From an uncultured Helicobacter sp. (GTDB lineage: Bacteria; Campylobacterota; Campylobacteria; Campylobacterales; Helicobacteraceae): a stretch of 63,618 bases of DNA. The notes beneath the pieces are model-generated. The model did not search any database and was not told the origin of the DNA. It saw only the letters and a list, made by a program, of their open reading frames with translations. This document shows, in pieces, positions 27,785 through 35,268 of the stretch. The stretch spans positions 1-63,618 of the forward strand of contig NZ_CANBCA010000010.1 of the NCBI RefSeq assembly GCF_947367035.1. The letters are read 5' to 3'. Both the position numbers and the translations under genes were made by a program. Every line of letters starts with the position of its first letter. Position 1 is the first letter of the stretch.

Positions 27785-28381
27785 TCATAACTTGTCCGCA
27801 TTTTGTGAAAGGTATTCTGCTACACCTTGTGCATTTGCTTTCATACCCTTGTCACCTTTATTCCAACCCGCTGGGCAAACTTCCCCATGTTCTTCAAAGA
27901 AAGTAAGTGCATCACACATTCTTAGCATTTCGTCCATATTGCGACCAAGTGGCAAGTCATTAATCACAGCGTGGCGAACGACTTGGTTTTTGTCAATTAA
28001 AAATGAACCACGAAGTGCAACCGCATCACCAATTAGTACCTCATAATCACGAGAGATTTGTTTAGTAATGTCTGAAACCATTGGGAATTGCACATTTCCG
28101 ATTCCACCTTGATTGACCGGGGTATTTTTCCACGCAAAATGCACAACATCAGAGTCAATAGAAACACCAATGACATTAAATCCTTTTTCGGCAAAAGCTT
28201 TCACTCTGTGGTCCATTGCAATAATTTCAGAGGGACAAACAAAAGTAAAGTCTTTAGGCCAGAAGAAAACGACCGCACCTTTGCTTCCTAAGTTCTTTGA
28301 AAGTTCAAAATCCTCCACGATAGTATTATTTGCTAAAACTGCGGGAGCTTTAAAATCCGGAGCTTTTTTCGTTACTAGCAT
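27785..28381 (-). CDS. ahpC: Alkyl hydroperoxide reductase AhpC (TsaA), 2-Cys peroxiredoxin
   Basis: Reduces peroxides and peroxynitrite using thioredoxin. The peroxidatic Cys49 is in DFTFVCPSEI and the resolving Cys169 in HGEVCPAGW, making this a typical 2-Cys peroxiredoxin of 198 residues. No ahpF is nearby, as is normal for Helicobacter. Two perfect AT-rich dyads upstream are candidate PerR/Fur operators. Confidence 0.95.
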   Translation of the reverse strand: MLVTKKAPDFKAPAVLANNTIVEDFELSKNLGSKGAVVFFWPKDFTFVCPSEIIAMDHRVKAFAEKGFNVIGVSIDSDVVHFAWKNTPVNQGGIGNVQFPMVSDITKQISRDYEVLIGDAVALRGSFLIDKNQVVRHAVINDLPLGRNMDEMLRMCDALTFFEEHGEVCPAGWNKGDKGMKANAQGVAEYLSQNADKL

Positions 28382-28404
28382 TGTTAAATCCTTATAAAAA
28401 TAGT

Positions 28405-28427
28405 TAATTGATAAAAAATATCAATTA
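28405..28427 (-). promoter_or_regulatory. Dyad operator candidate 1 upstream of ahpC
   Basis: A perfect 23-base dyad TAATTGATA-AAAAA-TATCAATTA begins 24 bases upstream of the ahpC ATG. AT-rich dyads of this sort bind Fur-family regulators. PerR is known to repress ahpC in C. jejuni, so PerR or Fur is the natural candidate. Confidence 0.45.
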
Positions 28428-28440
28428 TGTAATGCTAACA

Positions 28441-28462
28441 AATCTTATATAAATATAAGATT
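28441..28462. promoter_or_regulatory. Dyad operator candidate 2 between ahpC and the reductase gene
   Basis: A perfect 22-base dyad AATCTTATA-TAAA-TATAAGATT lies 13 bases beyond the first. It has 9-bp arms like the first but a different sequence. It sits in the shared divergent region and could act on either gene. Confidence 0.4.
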
Positions 28463-28542
28463 AATTCTTATATTCTTTAATAAAAACCTTAGGCGTAGGT
28501 ATTTCTTGTTTGAACAATAAAAGGGAAAACCTCTTTCACCCC

Positions 28543-28573
28543 TTGACAAATACTTAATATCAGGCTGTATAAT
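28543..28573 (+). promoter_or_regulatory. Sigma-70-type promoter of the aldo/keto reductase gene
   Basis: A perfect TTGACA (28543-28548) and TATAAT (28568-28573) are separated by 19 bases, slightly longer than optimal. The start codon follows at 28607 with AAGGAGG in front. Confidence 0.65.
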
Positions 28574-28606
28574 TACACAATCTATTTTACAAACAAGGAG
28601 GATTCT

Positions 28607-29557
28607 ATGAAATCGTATAATGCAAATCGTAGAGACTTTTTAAAGAATCTAGCACAATTCACAGGAGTAGCGACACTCGGGGCTTATATACCTTATCCAC
28701 TTTTCGCACAAGATTTGAAGCAAATTTCCAAAAAAGGAGCAAAAATGCAAACTCTCACCCTCAATAATGGCGTTAAAATGCCCATTCTTGGGCTTGGCAC
28801 TTATTCGCTTACGGGTAAAGCAGGGCAAAAGGCGATGAGCGAAGCCATAGAGGTGGGTTATCGGCTCTTTGATAGCGCACAGATGTATAATAATGAAGCC
28901 GAGCTTGGAGCAGCGATAAATGCGGCAGTAAAAGGCGGAATCAAACGTGAGGAGTTTTTTATCCAAACTAAGCTTTTAGAATCAAGTAGCGAGGATTTAG
29001 CAAAAAAATCCATTGAAAAATCCTTAAAAACTTTAGGGCTTGATTATATTGATTCTTTGCTTATCCATATGCCATACTCGCAATCTAAGGCGATGTATAG
29101 AGCAATGGAGAGCTTTTATAAGCAAGGTATTTTAAGGGTTATTGGCATTTCAAACTTTGGTGCAAAGGCGTATAGCGAGTTTGTGAAATCTTGTGAGGTG
29201 ATTCCTGCGATTAATCAGTGCGAGACACATTTACTCCTCCAACAAAAGCCCTTAAGAGAGGCGATGAAGAGCAAAAAAACTTTGTTGCAAAGCTGGAGTC
29301 CTTTTATCGCGGGGAAAGGTTCAATTTTAGAAAATCCCACACTGAAAAACATAGCACAAAAATACAACAAAACACCCGCGCAGGTGGTTTTACGATTTTT
29401 GATTGAACAAGGAATCTCTGTCATACCAAAAACTTCTAAAAGAGCAAGAATGCAAGAAAATCTTAATGTCTTTGATTTTTCTTTAAGTGCGCAGGATATG
29501 CGGATTCTTAAAGAGCTTGATACGAATAAAAGTGCATTTTCTTGGACGAATTATTAG
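28607..29557 (+). CDS. Aldo/keto reductase with Tat signal peptide
   Basis: A 316-residue NAD(P)H-dependent aldo/keto reductase. The catalytic tetrad is complete: D89 and Y94 in RLFDSAQMYNNE, K122 in FFIQTKL and H154 in SLLIHMPY. Cofactor-side residues VIPKTSKRARMQENL are present near the C-terminus. The N-terminus carries a twin-arginine motif RRDFLK (8-13) and a hydrophobic stretch ending PLFAQ, so the folded enzyme is probably exported to the periplasm by Tat. Substrate unknown. A second in-frame Met at residue 47 would give a cytoplasmic form and fits the usual family start. Confidence 0.85.
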   Translation: MKSYNANRRDFLKNLAQFTGVATLGAYIPYPLFAQDLKQISKKGAKMQTLTLNNGVKMPILGLGTYSLTGKAGQKAMSEAIEVGYRLFDSAQMYNNEAELGAAINAAVKGGIKREEFFIQTKLLESSSEDLAKKSIEKSLKTLGLDYIDSLLIHMPYSQSKAMYRAMESFYKQGILRVIGISNFGAKAYSEFVKSCEVIPAINQCETHLLLQQKPLREAMKSKKTLLQSWSPFIAGKGSILENPTLKNIAQKYNKTPAQVVLRFLIEQGISVIPKTSKRARMQENLNVFDFSLSAQDMRILKELDTNKSAFSWTNY

Positions 29558-29692
29558 GGGAAGTTTGGTATAAAGTAAAAATGAATAAATAAGCCTTTGC
29601 GGTATTCAAGCTTGAAAAATATCTATTTTGGCTATTTGCTTTTTTATCTCTAAATTTCTATGTAAAGTTTGTATTATGTGTGAAATCATTAT

Positions 29693-30214
29693 TTACCTTT
29701 TTACTTCTGCTCTTTTTATGTTTTTCTCTCTAGTTGAGCTATTTTTTAGAATTTCTGCGTGTTCGTTCTTGATGTCAAGTGGCCAATCCATTCCTTGTTC
29801 TTGCACATTCCAATCAGGGTGTTTGCCGCCCTCAACGCTCAAATAATCCTCTACACAACATTGCTCTATAAGTTTATAAGAAATATAAGCATTTTGGATT
29901 CTTTTAAGCCCAAAAAGCCCCTTAATGTCTTTTTCAAAATTCTCTTGGTAAATCATATAAAATTCTATTTTTGCGCCACTTAGAATCGTATGATACAAAA
30001 AATACCATATCCCAAAACTTCTAATGCTCGGTCGTCCCTTTGTCCCACCATCACGATAAATAGACAAAGTATTTTTAATGCCACCATCAGCTTGACTTCC
30101 CCCAATCTTTTTAATCTCGCCATTGACAACGATAAGATAAACCCTTGCGACATTTTGGGTTAAAATGCTTTGGGGTAATGGATTGCCTTTTTCATCTTTT
30201 AGATTTTTATGCAC
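29693..30214 (-). CDS. Candidate restriction nuclease subunit, GIY-YIG-like
   Basis: A 173-residue protein starting at GTG 30214, directly after the TAATGA end of the upstream gene, so translation is probably coupled. The N-terminal VYLIVVNGEIKKIGGS (25-40) resembles the GIY...YIG start of that nuclease superfamily. Candidate catalytic Arg (about 61 or 65), Glu122 (CVEDYLSVEGG) and Asn136 (HPDWN) follow in the expected order. The match is by eye and not certain. Its place as last gene of a methyltransferase/nuclease cluster supports a restriction role. It could instead be an accessory protein. Confidence 0.45.
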   Translation of the reverse strand: MHKNLKDEKGNPLPQSILTQNVARVYLIVVNGEIKKIGGSQADGGIKNTLSIYRDGGTKGRPSIRSFGIWYFLYHTILSGAKIEFYMIYQENFEKDIKGLFGLKRIQNAYISYKLIEQCCVEDYLSVEGGKHPDWNVQEQGMDWPLDIKNEHAEILKNSSTREKNIKRAEVKR

Positions 30215-30217
30215 TCA

Positions 30218-31318
30218 TTATGTTACAATAAATATAATATCGGCTAATGCCTTATAATTTTTTTGATGAAAGACAAAATCAACAATATTGTTTGAAAAAT
30301 TGGCACTGCTAAAATCATTTAGATAATCAATAATTGTTGGTCTAATAATCCTAAAGTTTCTTTTAAGTTTCCAAGACTGTGAAAAATCTGAACTATCTAT
30401 CAAGACAATAAATAGCCTGTTTTCTGCCCCAAATCTCAAATCTCCTTGATTTTCATATAACCATCGGATAAGTGTATATTTATTATGTATAGTGTCATAA
30501 ATAATTTTTTGATTTTGTTTATCAATATTTTGCAATTCCCAAAATAAATTTTTATTGTTTGTATCTTTAATTTGTTGCACAATTTGATATTTTATTGTTT
30601 CATCGCTATCCATCTTGTCAAATACCAAGCTATACCTCTTCGCTATTTGCTTAAGTAAAGTTATTTCACTGCCAAATCCATAATTCTTTCTTTGCATTTT
30701 TAAAAATTCTTTTGGTAAGTAAGTAATTTTTAAATCAATTGGTATATTTTCAATAAAAAAATCAACACTTTTTATTTTTCCAATAGCTGATGTAACTTTT
30801 GGGTGTATTTTAAATATATGTTCAGTAAGTATAGTTGTCCAATTATTATACCAACTGCTTAATGTGTAATTTCTTGTATTTTCTGCAATATCATTTTCAA
30901 TTTTATACACAATATCATTATATTTATAAATATCTTTAACATAAGAAACAATTTGTTTGTCTAATGAATTAGTAGAATCTCCACCCCAAGCAAAATAAGT
31001 CATTTTATAAAGTTCTGATTCTATCTCGTGGAATTTTTGTTCTATTGTTGCGATTTCTACTTTATTATAACTATGTAAAATTTTATCAATATCATTATGG
31101 GTAATCATACCTTCTATAGCGAGATTATAAAGTTCTCTAAATTTTTCTTGTTGTGTTTTTGTCTGTAAAATAATATTAAAGTGAATTTTAATAAAATCTA
31201 AAATTTCTTTTCGTATCATTGATTTAATTTTAAGCCATAAAATTCCACTCTCATCCTTATTAAACAAATAAAGATTTTGTGAGTTAAAAAGATTTAACCA
31301 TTCTTCAAAATTTCTCAT
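30218..31318 (-). CDS. Putative type II restriction endonuclease, PD-(D/E)XK-like
   Basis: A 366-residue, AT-rich, Lys/Ile/Asn-rich protein between a methyltransferase and a second candidate nuclease. The only motif I see is VDFFIENIPIDLKITYLP (about 185-202), where D186, D195 and K197 fit the D-x(8)-DxK core of PD-(D/E)XK restriction enzymes. Its upstream neighbour (23 bases away, same strand) is an adenine methyltransferase, the normal arrangement for a restriction-modification pair. Target sequence cannot be inferred. Confidence 0.65.
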   Translation of the reverse strand: MRNFEEWLNLFNSQNLYLFNKDESGILWLKIKSMIRKEILDFIKIHFNIILQTKTQQEKFRELYNLAIEGMITHNDIDKILHSYNKVEIATIEQKFHEIESELYKMTYFAWGGDSTNSLDKQIVSYVKDIYKYNDIVYKIENDIAENTRNYTLSSWYNNWTTILTEHIFKIHPKVTSAIGKIKSVDFFIENIPIDLKITYLPKEFLKMQRKNYGFGSEITLLKQIAKRYSLVFDKMDSDETIKYQIVQQIKDTNNKNLFWELQNIDKQNQKIIYDTIHNKYTLIRWLYENQGDLRFGAENRLFIVLIDSSDFSQSWKLKRNFRIIRPTIIDYLNDFSSANFSNNIVDFVFHQKNYKALADIIFIVT

Positions 31319-31341
31319 ATTTTTATTTTATCCTTTCTAGT

Positions 31342-32400
31342 CTAGTATGGGCTGCATATAAACAAAAACTCTTTGCTTCCCTTCACACTCCCTTTTCCTC
31401 CTACACTATTTTGATATGGTTTTTCTCTAATAACTACTTTCTTATATTGTTTTAACATATCTTTCATATTATCCATATTAGGAAAACTTCTATCGTTATA
31501 ACTTATAATCCAATAAGGTATTTTTTGTGCTGATAAAAAAAGCTTCTCAAAAGATGCTATAATATCTTTCTTTGTGTCAAAGCCACTATACTTTTTTGGG
31601 GTATATCTTCTTGTTCCATTGATAAAGTTTTTATCTTTCCAATAATTAGTGTATGTTTCTAAAAGGTGATAAAATGCTTGATAGTCTGCATGGCTTCCAC
31701 AATATGGAGGGTCAAAATAAACTAAATCCACACATTCATTAATCCTTTGCACAAACTCTATTGCATCAAGATTATAGCTTTTATTATTTTTTGCATTATG
31801 AAATACTGCTTGATTGTAGTCTGGAACAAGATTTAAAAATATTTCTTTAATTGGACGAGCAAGATTTGGATTGCGCCTAATTCTTTCCTCTCTGCTTGCA
31901 TATTTTAAGGCACTTGTATGTGCAAAATGACCCATCGTTACTTTTCTTGTAATTGCCCTATTAATTAAAGCGAATGCAAGAGATTGTTTCTGTATCTCCA
32001 ATAATTCAATATTACTCCTAAAAGAATCTAAAAAGGCAGCTTCTTCCTCTTTAAAAAAAATATCTGTAAAGAGATTCTGCATTAAATTAAAATAATGTAA
32101 ATCTTGATTACTTTGAAATAATATGTTTATATCATTATTAGAAATTTTAATATTATAATTCTCTATTAATGCTTCTCCTATTTTATGACTAAAGGTTAAA
32201 AAATCATTCGTATGCACCTCATATCCATTTTGTTTAAAAAAATAGGATACAGACTGAGAGCCAGCAAAAGCATCCGCGACACTATGAATATCCTTTGGCA
32301 AACATTCCTGAATAAAGTGCAAATGTTTATATTTTGCTCCTAAATATTGTGGCTGTGGAAATTGAAATGCAAAATAGTCATTAAATAGGCTTTTTGTCAT
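31342..32400 (-). CDS. D12-class N6-adenine DNA methyltransferase (M1)
   Basis: A 352-residue methyltransferase of the D12/alpha class, like Dam. Order of motifs: motif X PQYLGAKYK (about 17-25), SAM-binding motif I DAFAGSQSV (43-51), and catalytic motif IV DPPY (230-233) followed by CGSHADYQ. It appears full length. It lies between the second methyltransferase and the endonuclease gene and should protect the host against that enzyme. Confidence 0.88.
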   Translation of the reverse strand: MTKSLFNDYFAFQFPQPQYLGAKYKHLHFIQECLPKDIHSVADAFAGSQSVSYFFKQNGYEVHTNDFLTFSHKIGEALIENYNIKISNNDINILFQSNQDLHYFNLMQNLFTDIFFKEEEAAFLDSFRSNIELLEIQKQSLAFALINRAITRKVTMGHFAHTSALKYASREERIRRNPNLARPIKEIFLNLVPDYNQAVFHNAKNNKSYNLDAIEFVQRINECVDLVYFDPPYCGSHADYQAFYHLLETYTNYWKDKNFINGTRRYTPKKYSGFDTKKDIIASFEKLFLSAQKIPYWIISYNDRSFPNMDNMKDMLKQYKKVVIREKPYQNSVGGKGSVKGSKEFLFICSPY

Positions 32401-32457
32401 ACTCTAATTACCTTATTAATTAATTTTTCCTAATAAAATAATTATTATATAAAAATA

Positions 32458-33476
32458 TCATAATTTATCAAAATTCCTTATCAACAACTCGTGGCTTTGT
32501 TTGATATTATCTTTATCGCCTCGCTCTATGCGATTTTACCAACGCGCGTTTCGCCTTGCCCCATCGTATATTGCCATTTAGGCTCTAAAATTCTAAAATC
32601 TTTATACGCCTCCCGCACGAATTTGCAGTCATTATAGCTTAAAATAAACTTGCCCTTGTGATTTTTGAGATATTGCGCCAAAAGTGCGTGGTTAAATCCA
32701 TTATGATGAATAGGAAAATTCCGCATAGGATAGATTCCCTTAAACATTTGAGAATCCCCCTCTAAAAAATAAGGTGGGTCGCAGTAGAAAAAATCCTTAG
32801 GATAGGCTTCAAACACCTTTTCAAAGCTTACGCATTCTACACTAAGATTTTGCAATCTTTTATCTTGCCCCAAATCTTTTAATTTTTGCAACGCATTCAA
32901 ATAGCGACTTTTATCCTCGTAAATCTTGCTCATCCAGCCCAAAAATCCGGGTCCATAAGAAAGATTAAAATTAAAATAATAATCTCTTGCAAGAGTTAGA
33001 GAATCTAGCTTAATTTGCGGGGTATTTTGCGAATTTTTATGCCTCTCATTCCAATAGGTTTTCAACTCCTCTTTTATCTCTGCATAGGTTTCTTTTGTAG
33101 GTTTAAGTTCCAATAAGGCTTTATAAAGTCCATTAGAATCTGTAATCAAAATTTGCCAAAAATTCACCAAAATATCAAAAATATCAAAGGCTTTCACTTC
33201 CAAATCTAACTCTAATGCACTTGCGATTTCTACGCTTCCTCCACCCATAAAGGGCGAAATAAGCCTTTTTATATCATTAGGAAAATGTTCCAAGATTAGC
33301 CCAACTGCTAGGCTCTTGCCTCCACCATAACGCAAAGGACTTTTGGTGTAGCGTTTGTAGTGTGAGGATTTGCCTTTGAGATTGCGTAAAAAGCACTCTT
33401 TTGCAACATTCTGTTCTTTGTATTTTGCATCGTGTGCCAAAGGGTAAAAGTCAAATGAATACCGCTGTTGTGTCAA
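32458..33476 (-). pseudogene. D12-class N6-adenine methyltransferase (M2), C-terminal frameshift
   Basis: A second D12-class adenine methyltransferase, with motif X SPLRYGGGKS (46-55), motif I PFMGGGSVEI (75-84) and motif IV DPPY (233-236). The current frame starts at TTG 33476 and stops at 32526, giving 316 residues ending GETRVGKIA. One extra A in the AAAA run at about 32533-32536 would restore GKNRIERGDKDNIKQSHELLIRN-type coding to a stop at 32458. That SHELLI block is the usual end of this family. It is therefore a 1-base deletion removing ~22 residues. All catalytic motifs lie upstream, so activity may survive. Confidence 0.75.
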
Positions 33477-33690
33477 TGGATTGCCTTAAGTTGTTTTTGA
33501 CATTCTAGTATAATTTGCTTAAAATGTAACTTTGCACACTAGCTTGAAGTAATCGTGATTCTTAGCAAAAGGGTAAAAGCACAAAAGAAAACTGCCAAAT
33601 TTTTGTCGCAAGTGTAATGGTAGGAAGAGTGTATAAGCTTTATTTATGCTCAAATTTCACAAACATTATAGCTTTGTAATCCTTGTAAAT

Positions 33691-34035
33691 TTATCTTATC
33701 TGAAATGGACTTATGAGGGTTTCCGCATAAAATTTCGCACCCTCTATTAATTTTTGATGAACTAGCTCCTTATTTTTCTCATAATGCCTATTAAGCTTAA
33801 TCCTGTCCGAAAAAGATATTTTGCCTAACGCCTCATTAACACACCTCTTCCAAAATATATCAAACAGCTTTCTTTCCTCGTTGTCATCTTCTGGTTTTAC
33901 TTGTGCCATTTCTTTGAATGTGCATTCCATTGCGTCAAACCCCATTTGTACTATTGTTTTTTCTACTTCTTTGTCATTGCCATAGACGATTCCACCAAAC
34001 AATAACCCTATGACGAATAGAATCTTTTTCATCAT
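33691..34035 (-). CDS. Small exported protein of unknown function
   Basis: A 114-residue protein with a signal peptide (MMKKILFVIGLLFGGIVYG, cleavage expected near residue 20) and a helical, charged mature part with two cysteines (ECTFKEMAQ and WKRCVNEAL) that may form a disulfide. No family recognised. An AAGGAGA ribosome site precedes the ATG. It lies outside the restriction cluster. Confidence 0.55.
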   Translation of the reverse strand: MMKKILFVIGLLFGGIVYGNDKEVEKTIVQMGFDAMECTFKEMAQVKPEDDNEERKLFDIFWKRCVNEALGKISFSDRIKLNRHYEKNKELVHQKLIEGAKFYAETLISPFQIR

Positions 34036-34153
34036 TTCTCCTTTATTTTATCTTTATACAAGCGCAAAATTTTAACAAAAATTATTTAAAATCACTGAAT
34101 GCAAGAGGGACTATTGCTTTAGCGGATTCCTTCATAGACGCACAGATTCTTTT

Positions 34154-34466
34154 ATGCAAACGAGCGCAAATGTCTTAGCAAAGGCAAGGGAGCATTTAGC
34201 AAAGTATGGTTTGGAGGGCAAAATAATGTAGTTTTCTACTTCATCGGCTTCAGTTGCAGAGGCAGCAAATGCGATTGGTTGTGAGGAGGGGGGAGATTGT
34301 TAAAACACTTTCCTTTGTAAAAGTGTATTTAGATGTTTGTTTGCAAAATCTTGCCACGCTTTATCCTGCGTGTGGAAGTGCAAATAGCGCGGTTAGCCTG
34401 ACTTTAGAGGAGCTAGAAAAAGCCTCTTGCTTTGAAAAATATATTGATGTATGCAGCCCGATAACT
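34154..34466 (+). pseudogene. YbaK/ProX-type aminoacyl-tRNA deacylase pseudogene
   Basis: Pieces of a YbaK-family protein are readable: LAKAREHLAKYGLEGKIM, a TAG stop, FSTSSASVAEAANAIGCEEG, a frameshift, IVKTLSFV, then directly VYLDVCLQNLATLYPACGS and ANSAVSLTLEELEKASCFEKYIDVC. The family normally has ~50 residues with the KLK and GHPVGGVCPF segments between the last two blocks, and these are deleted. The frameshift is one extra G in a six-G run near 34290. The end runs into the TolC-like relic on the other strand. Confidence 0.75.
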
Positions 34467-34760
34467 TAACTCTGCATTATGGTATTGCATATAGGCAATT
34501 AATCTTATAAGGGCGAGATAATGCCGATTTGCTTCTTTGCGAGATTTCATTGCTAAAGGCGAGATGTCCTCTTGCGTTTTGAAATATTCATATTCTAATC
34601 TTAGCGTGTTTAAAAATGTCTTTTGCTTGGCTAATTCGTTGGTAAGATGAAAATTTCCTAATGCCTTTTGATTAAGGCAGACAAGCTCGGCTTTAAGCTT
34701 TGTCGCATCTGTTGCGGGAATATCAAAAGAGGGGGTTACGCCTTTATGGATGGGGGCGGA
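34440..34760 (-). pseudogene. TolC-like outer-membrane efflux protein relic
   Basis: The minus strand encodes KLKAELVCLNQKALGNFHL, EYFKTQEDISPLAMKSRKE and HYLALIRLIAYMQYHNAEL, ending SYRAAYI. This pattern resembles the last helical repeat of TolC/CmeC-type outer-membrane factors. The surrounding ORF has no signal peptide, no first repeat and an unrelated N-terminus running into the merR promoter region. I read it as the tail of a lost efflux gene. Confidence is limited because TolC helices are low in conserved residues. Confidence 0.45.
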
Positions 34761-34876
34761 ATAACAATGTGATTGTCGTAGGGAATCCCGCACGAGCGAT
34801 AAAGATAATGATAAAGCAAGAGTAATTTTTGCAAACTTGTTATATAATTTGCAATCAATAACAAAGGAAGTGAGTA

Positions 34877-35257
34877 ATGAAAAAAACAATCATTGAAGCA
34901 GAGCGAGAAACAGGGATACCCTCTACTAGGATTCGTTTTTGGCTCAAAAAGGGACTTTTTCCTGAATTAGAAACGGATAAAAATGGTGTTAGACTCTTTG
35001 GCGATGAAGATATACTAAAGCTTAAATGGATTGAATGGTTTCGCTTCGTGCGAATGAGTTTGGCAAATATTAAACAATATATGCACTTAGTTTCACTTGG
35101 ACAAAAAAGCACTTTTCAAAAGCGTAAAAAAATCCTTGAAACCCAAAGAGAACTCATTATTAAAGATATGCAAGCCACACAAGAAATTCTAAGCAAAATA
35201 GAAGAAAAAATCAAATTTCTTGATAAACAATGCCGTTGTAATGTTTCAAAAAAATAG
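34877..35257 (+). CDS. MerR-family transcriptional regulator
   Basis: A 126-residue MerR-type regulator. The N-terminal winged helix reads IIEAERETGIPSTRIRFWLKKG, the family's helix-turn-helix, followed by the dimerisation coiled coil with SLANIKQYMHL and a long charged helix. The C-terminus has a CRC motif (DKQCRCNVSKK) but no classic metal-binding loop. MerR regulators usually control the divergent neighbour, which here is only a TolC-like relic, so this gene may be an orphan of a lost efflux locus. Confidence 0.85.
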   Translation: MKKTIIEAERETGIPSTRIRFWLKKGLFPELETDKNGVRLFGDEDILKLKWIEWFRFVRMSLANIKQYMHLVSLGQKSTFQKRKKILETQRELIIKDMQATQEILSKIEEKIKFLDKQCRCNVSKK

Positions 35258-35268
35258 CACCCTTCGTA

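Noticed and set aside
34413-34889. 158-residue minus-strand ORF as an intact gene
   Set aside because: Its ends overlap the YbaK relic and the merR start region, it lacks a signal peptide, and only the middle resembles an outer-membrane factor tail.
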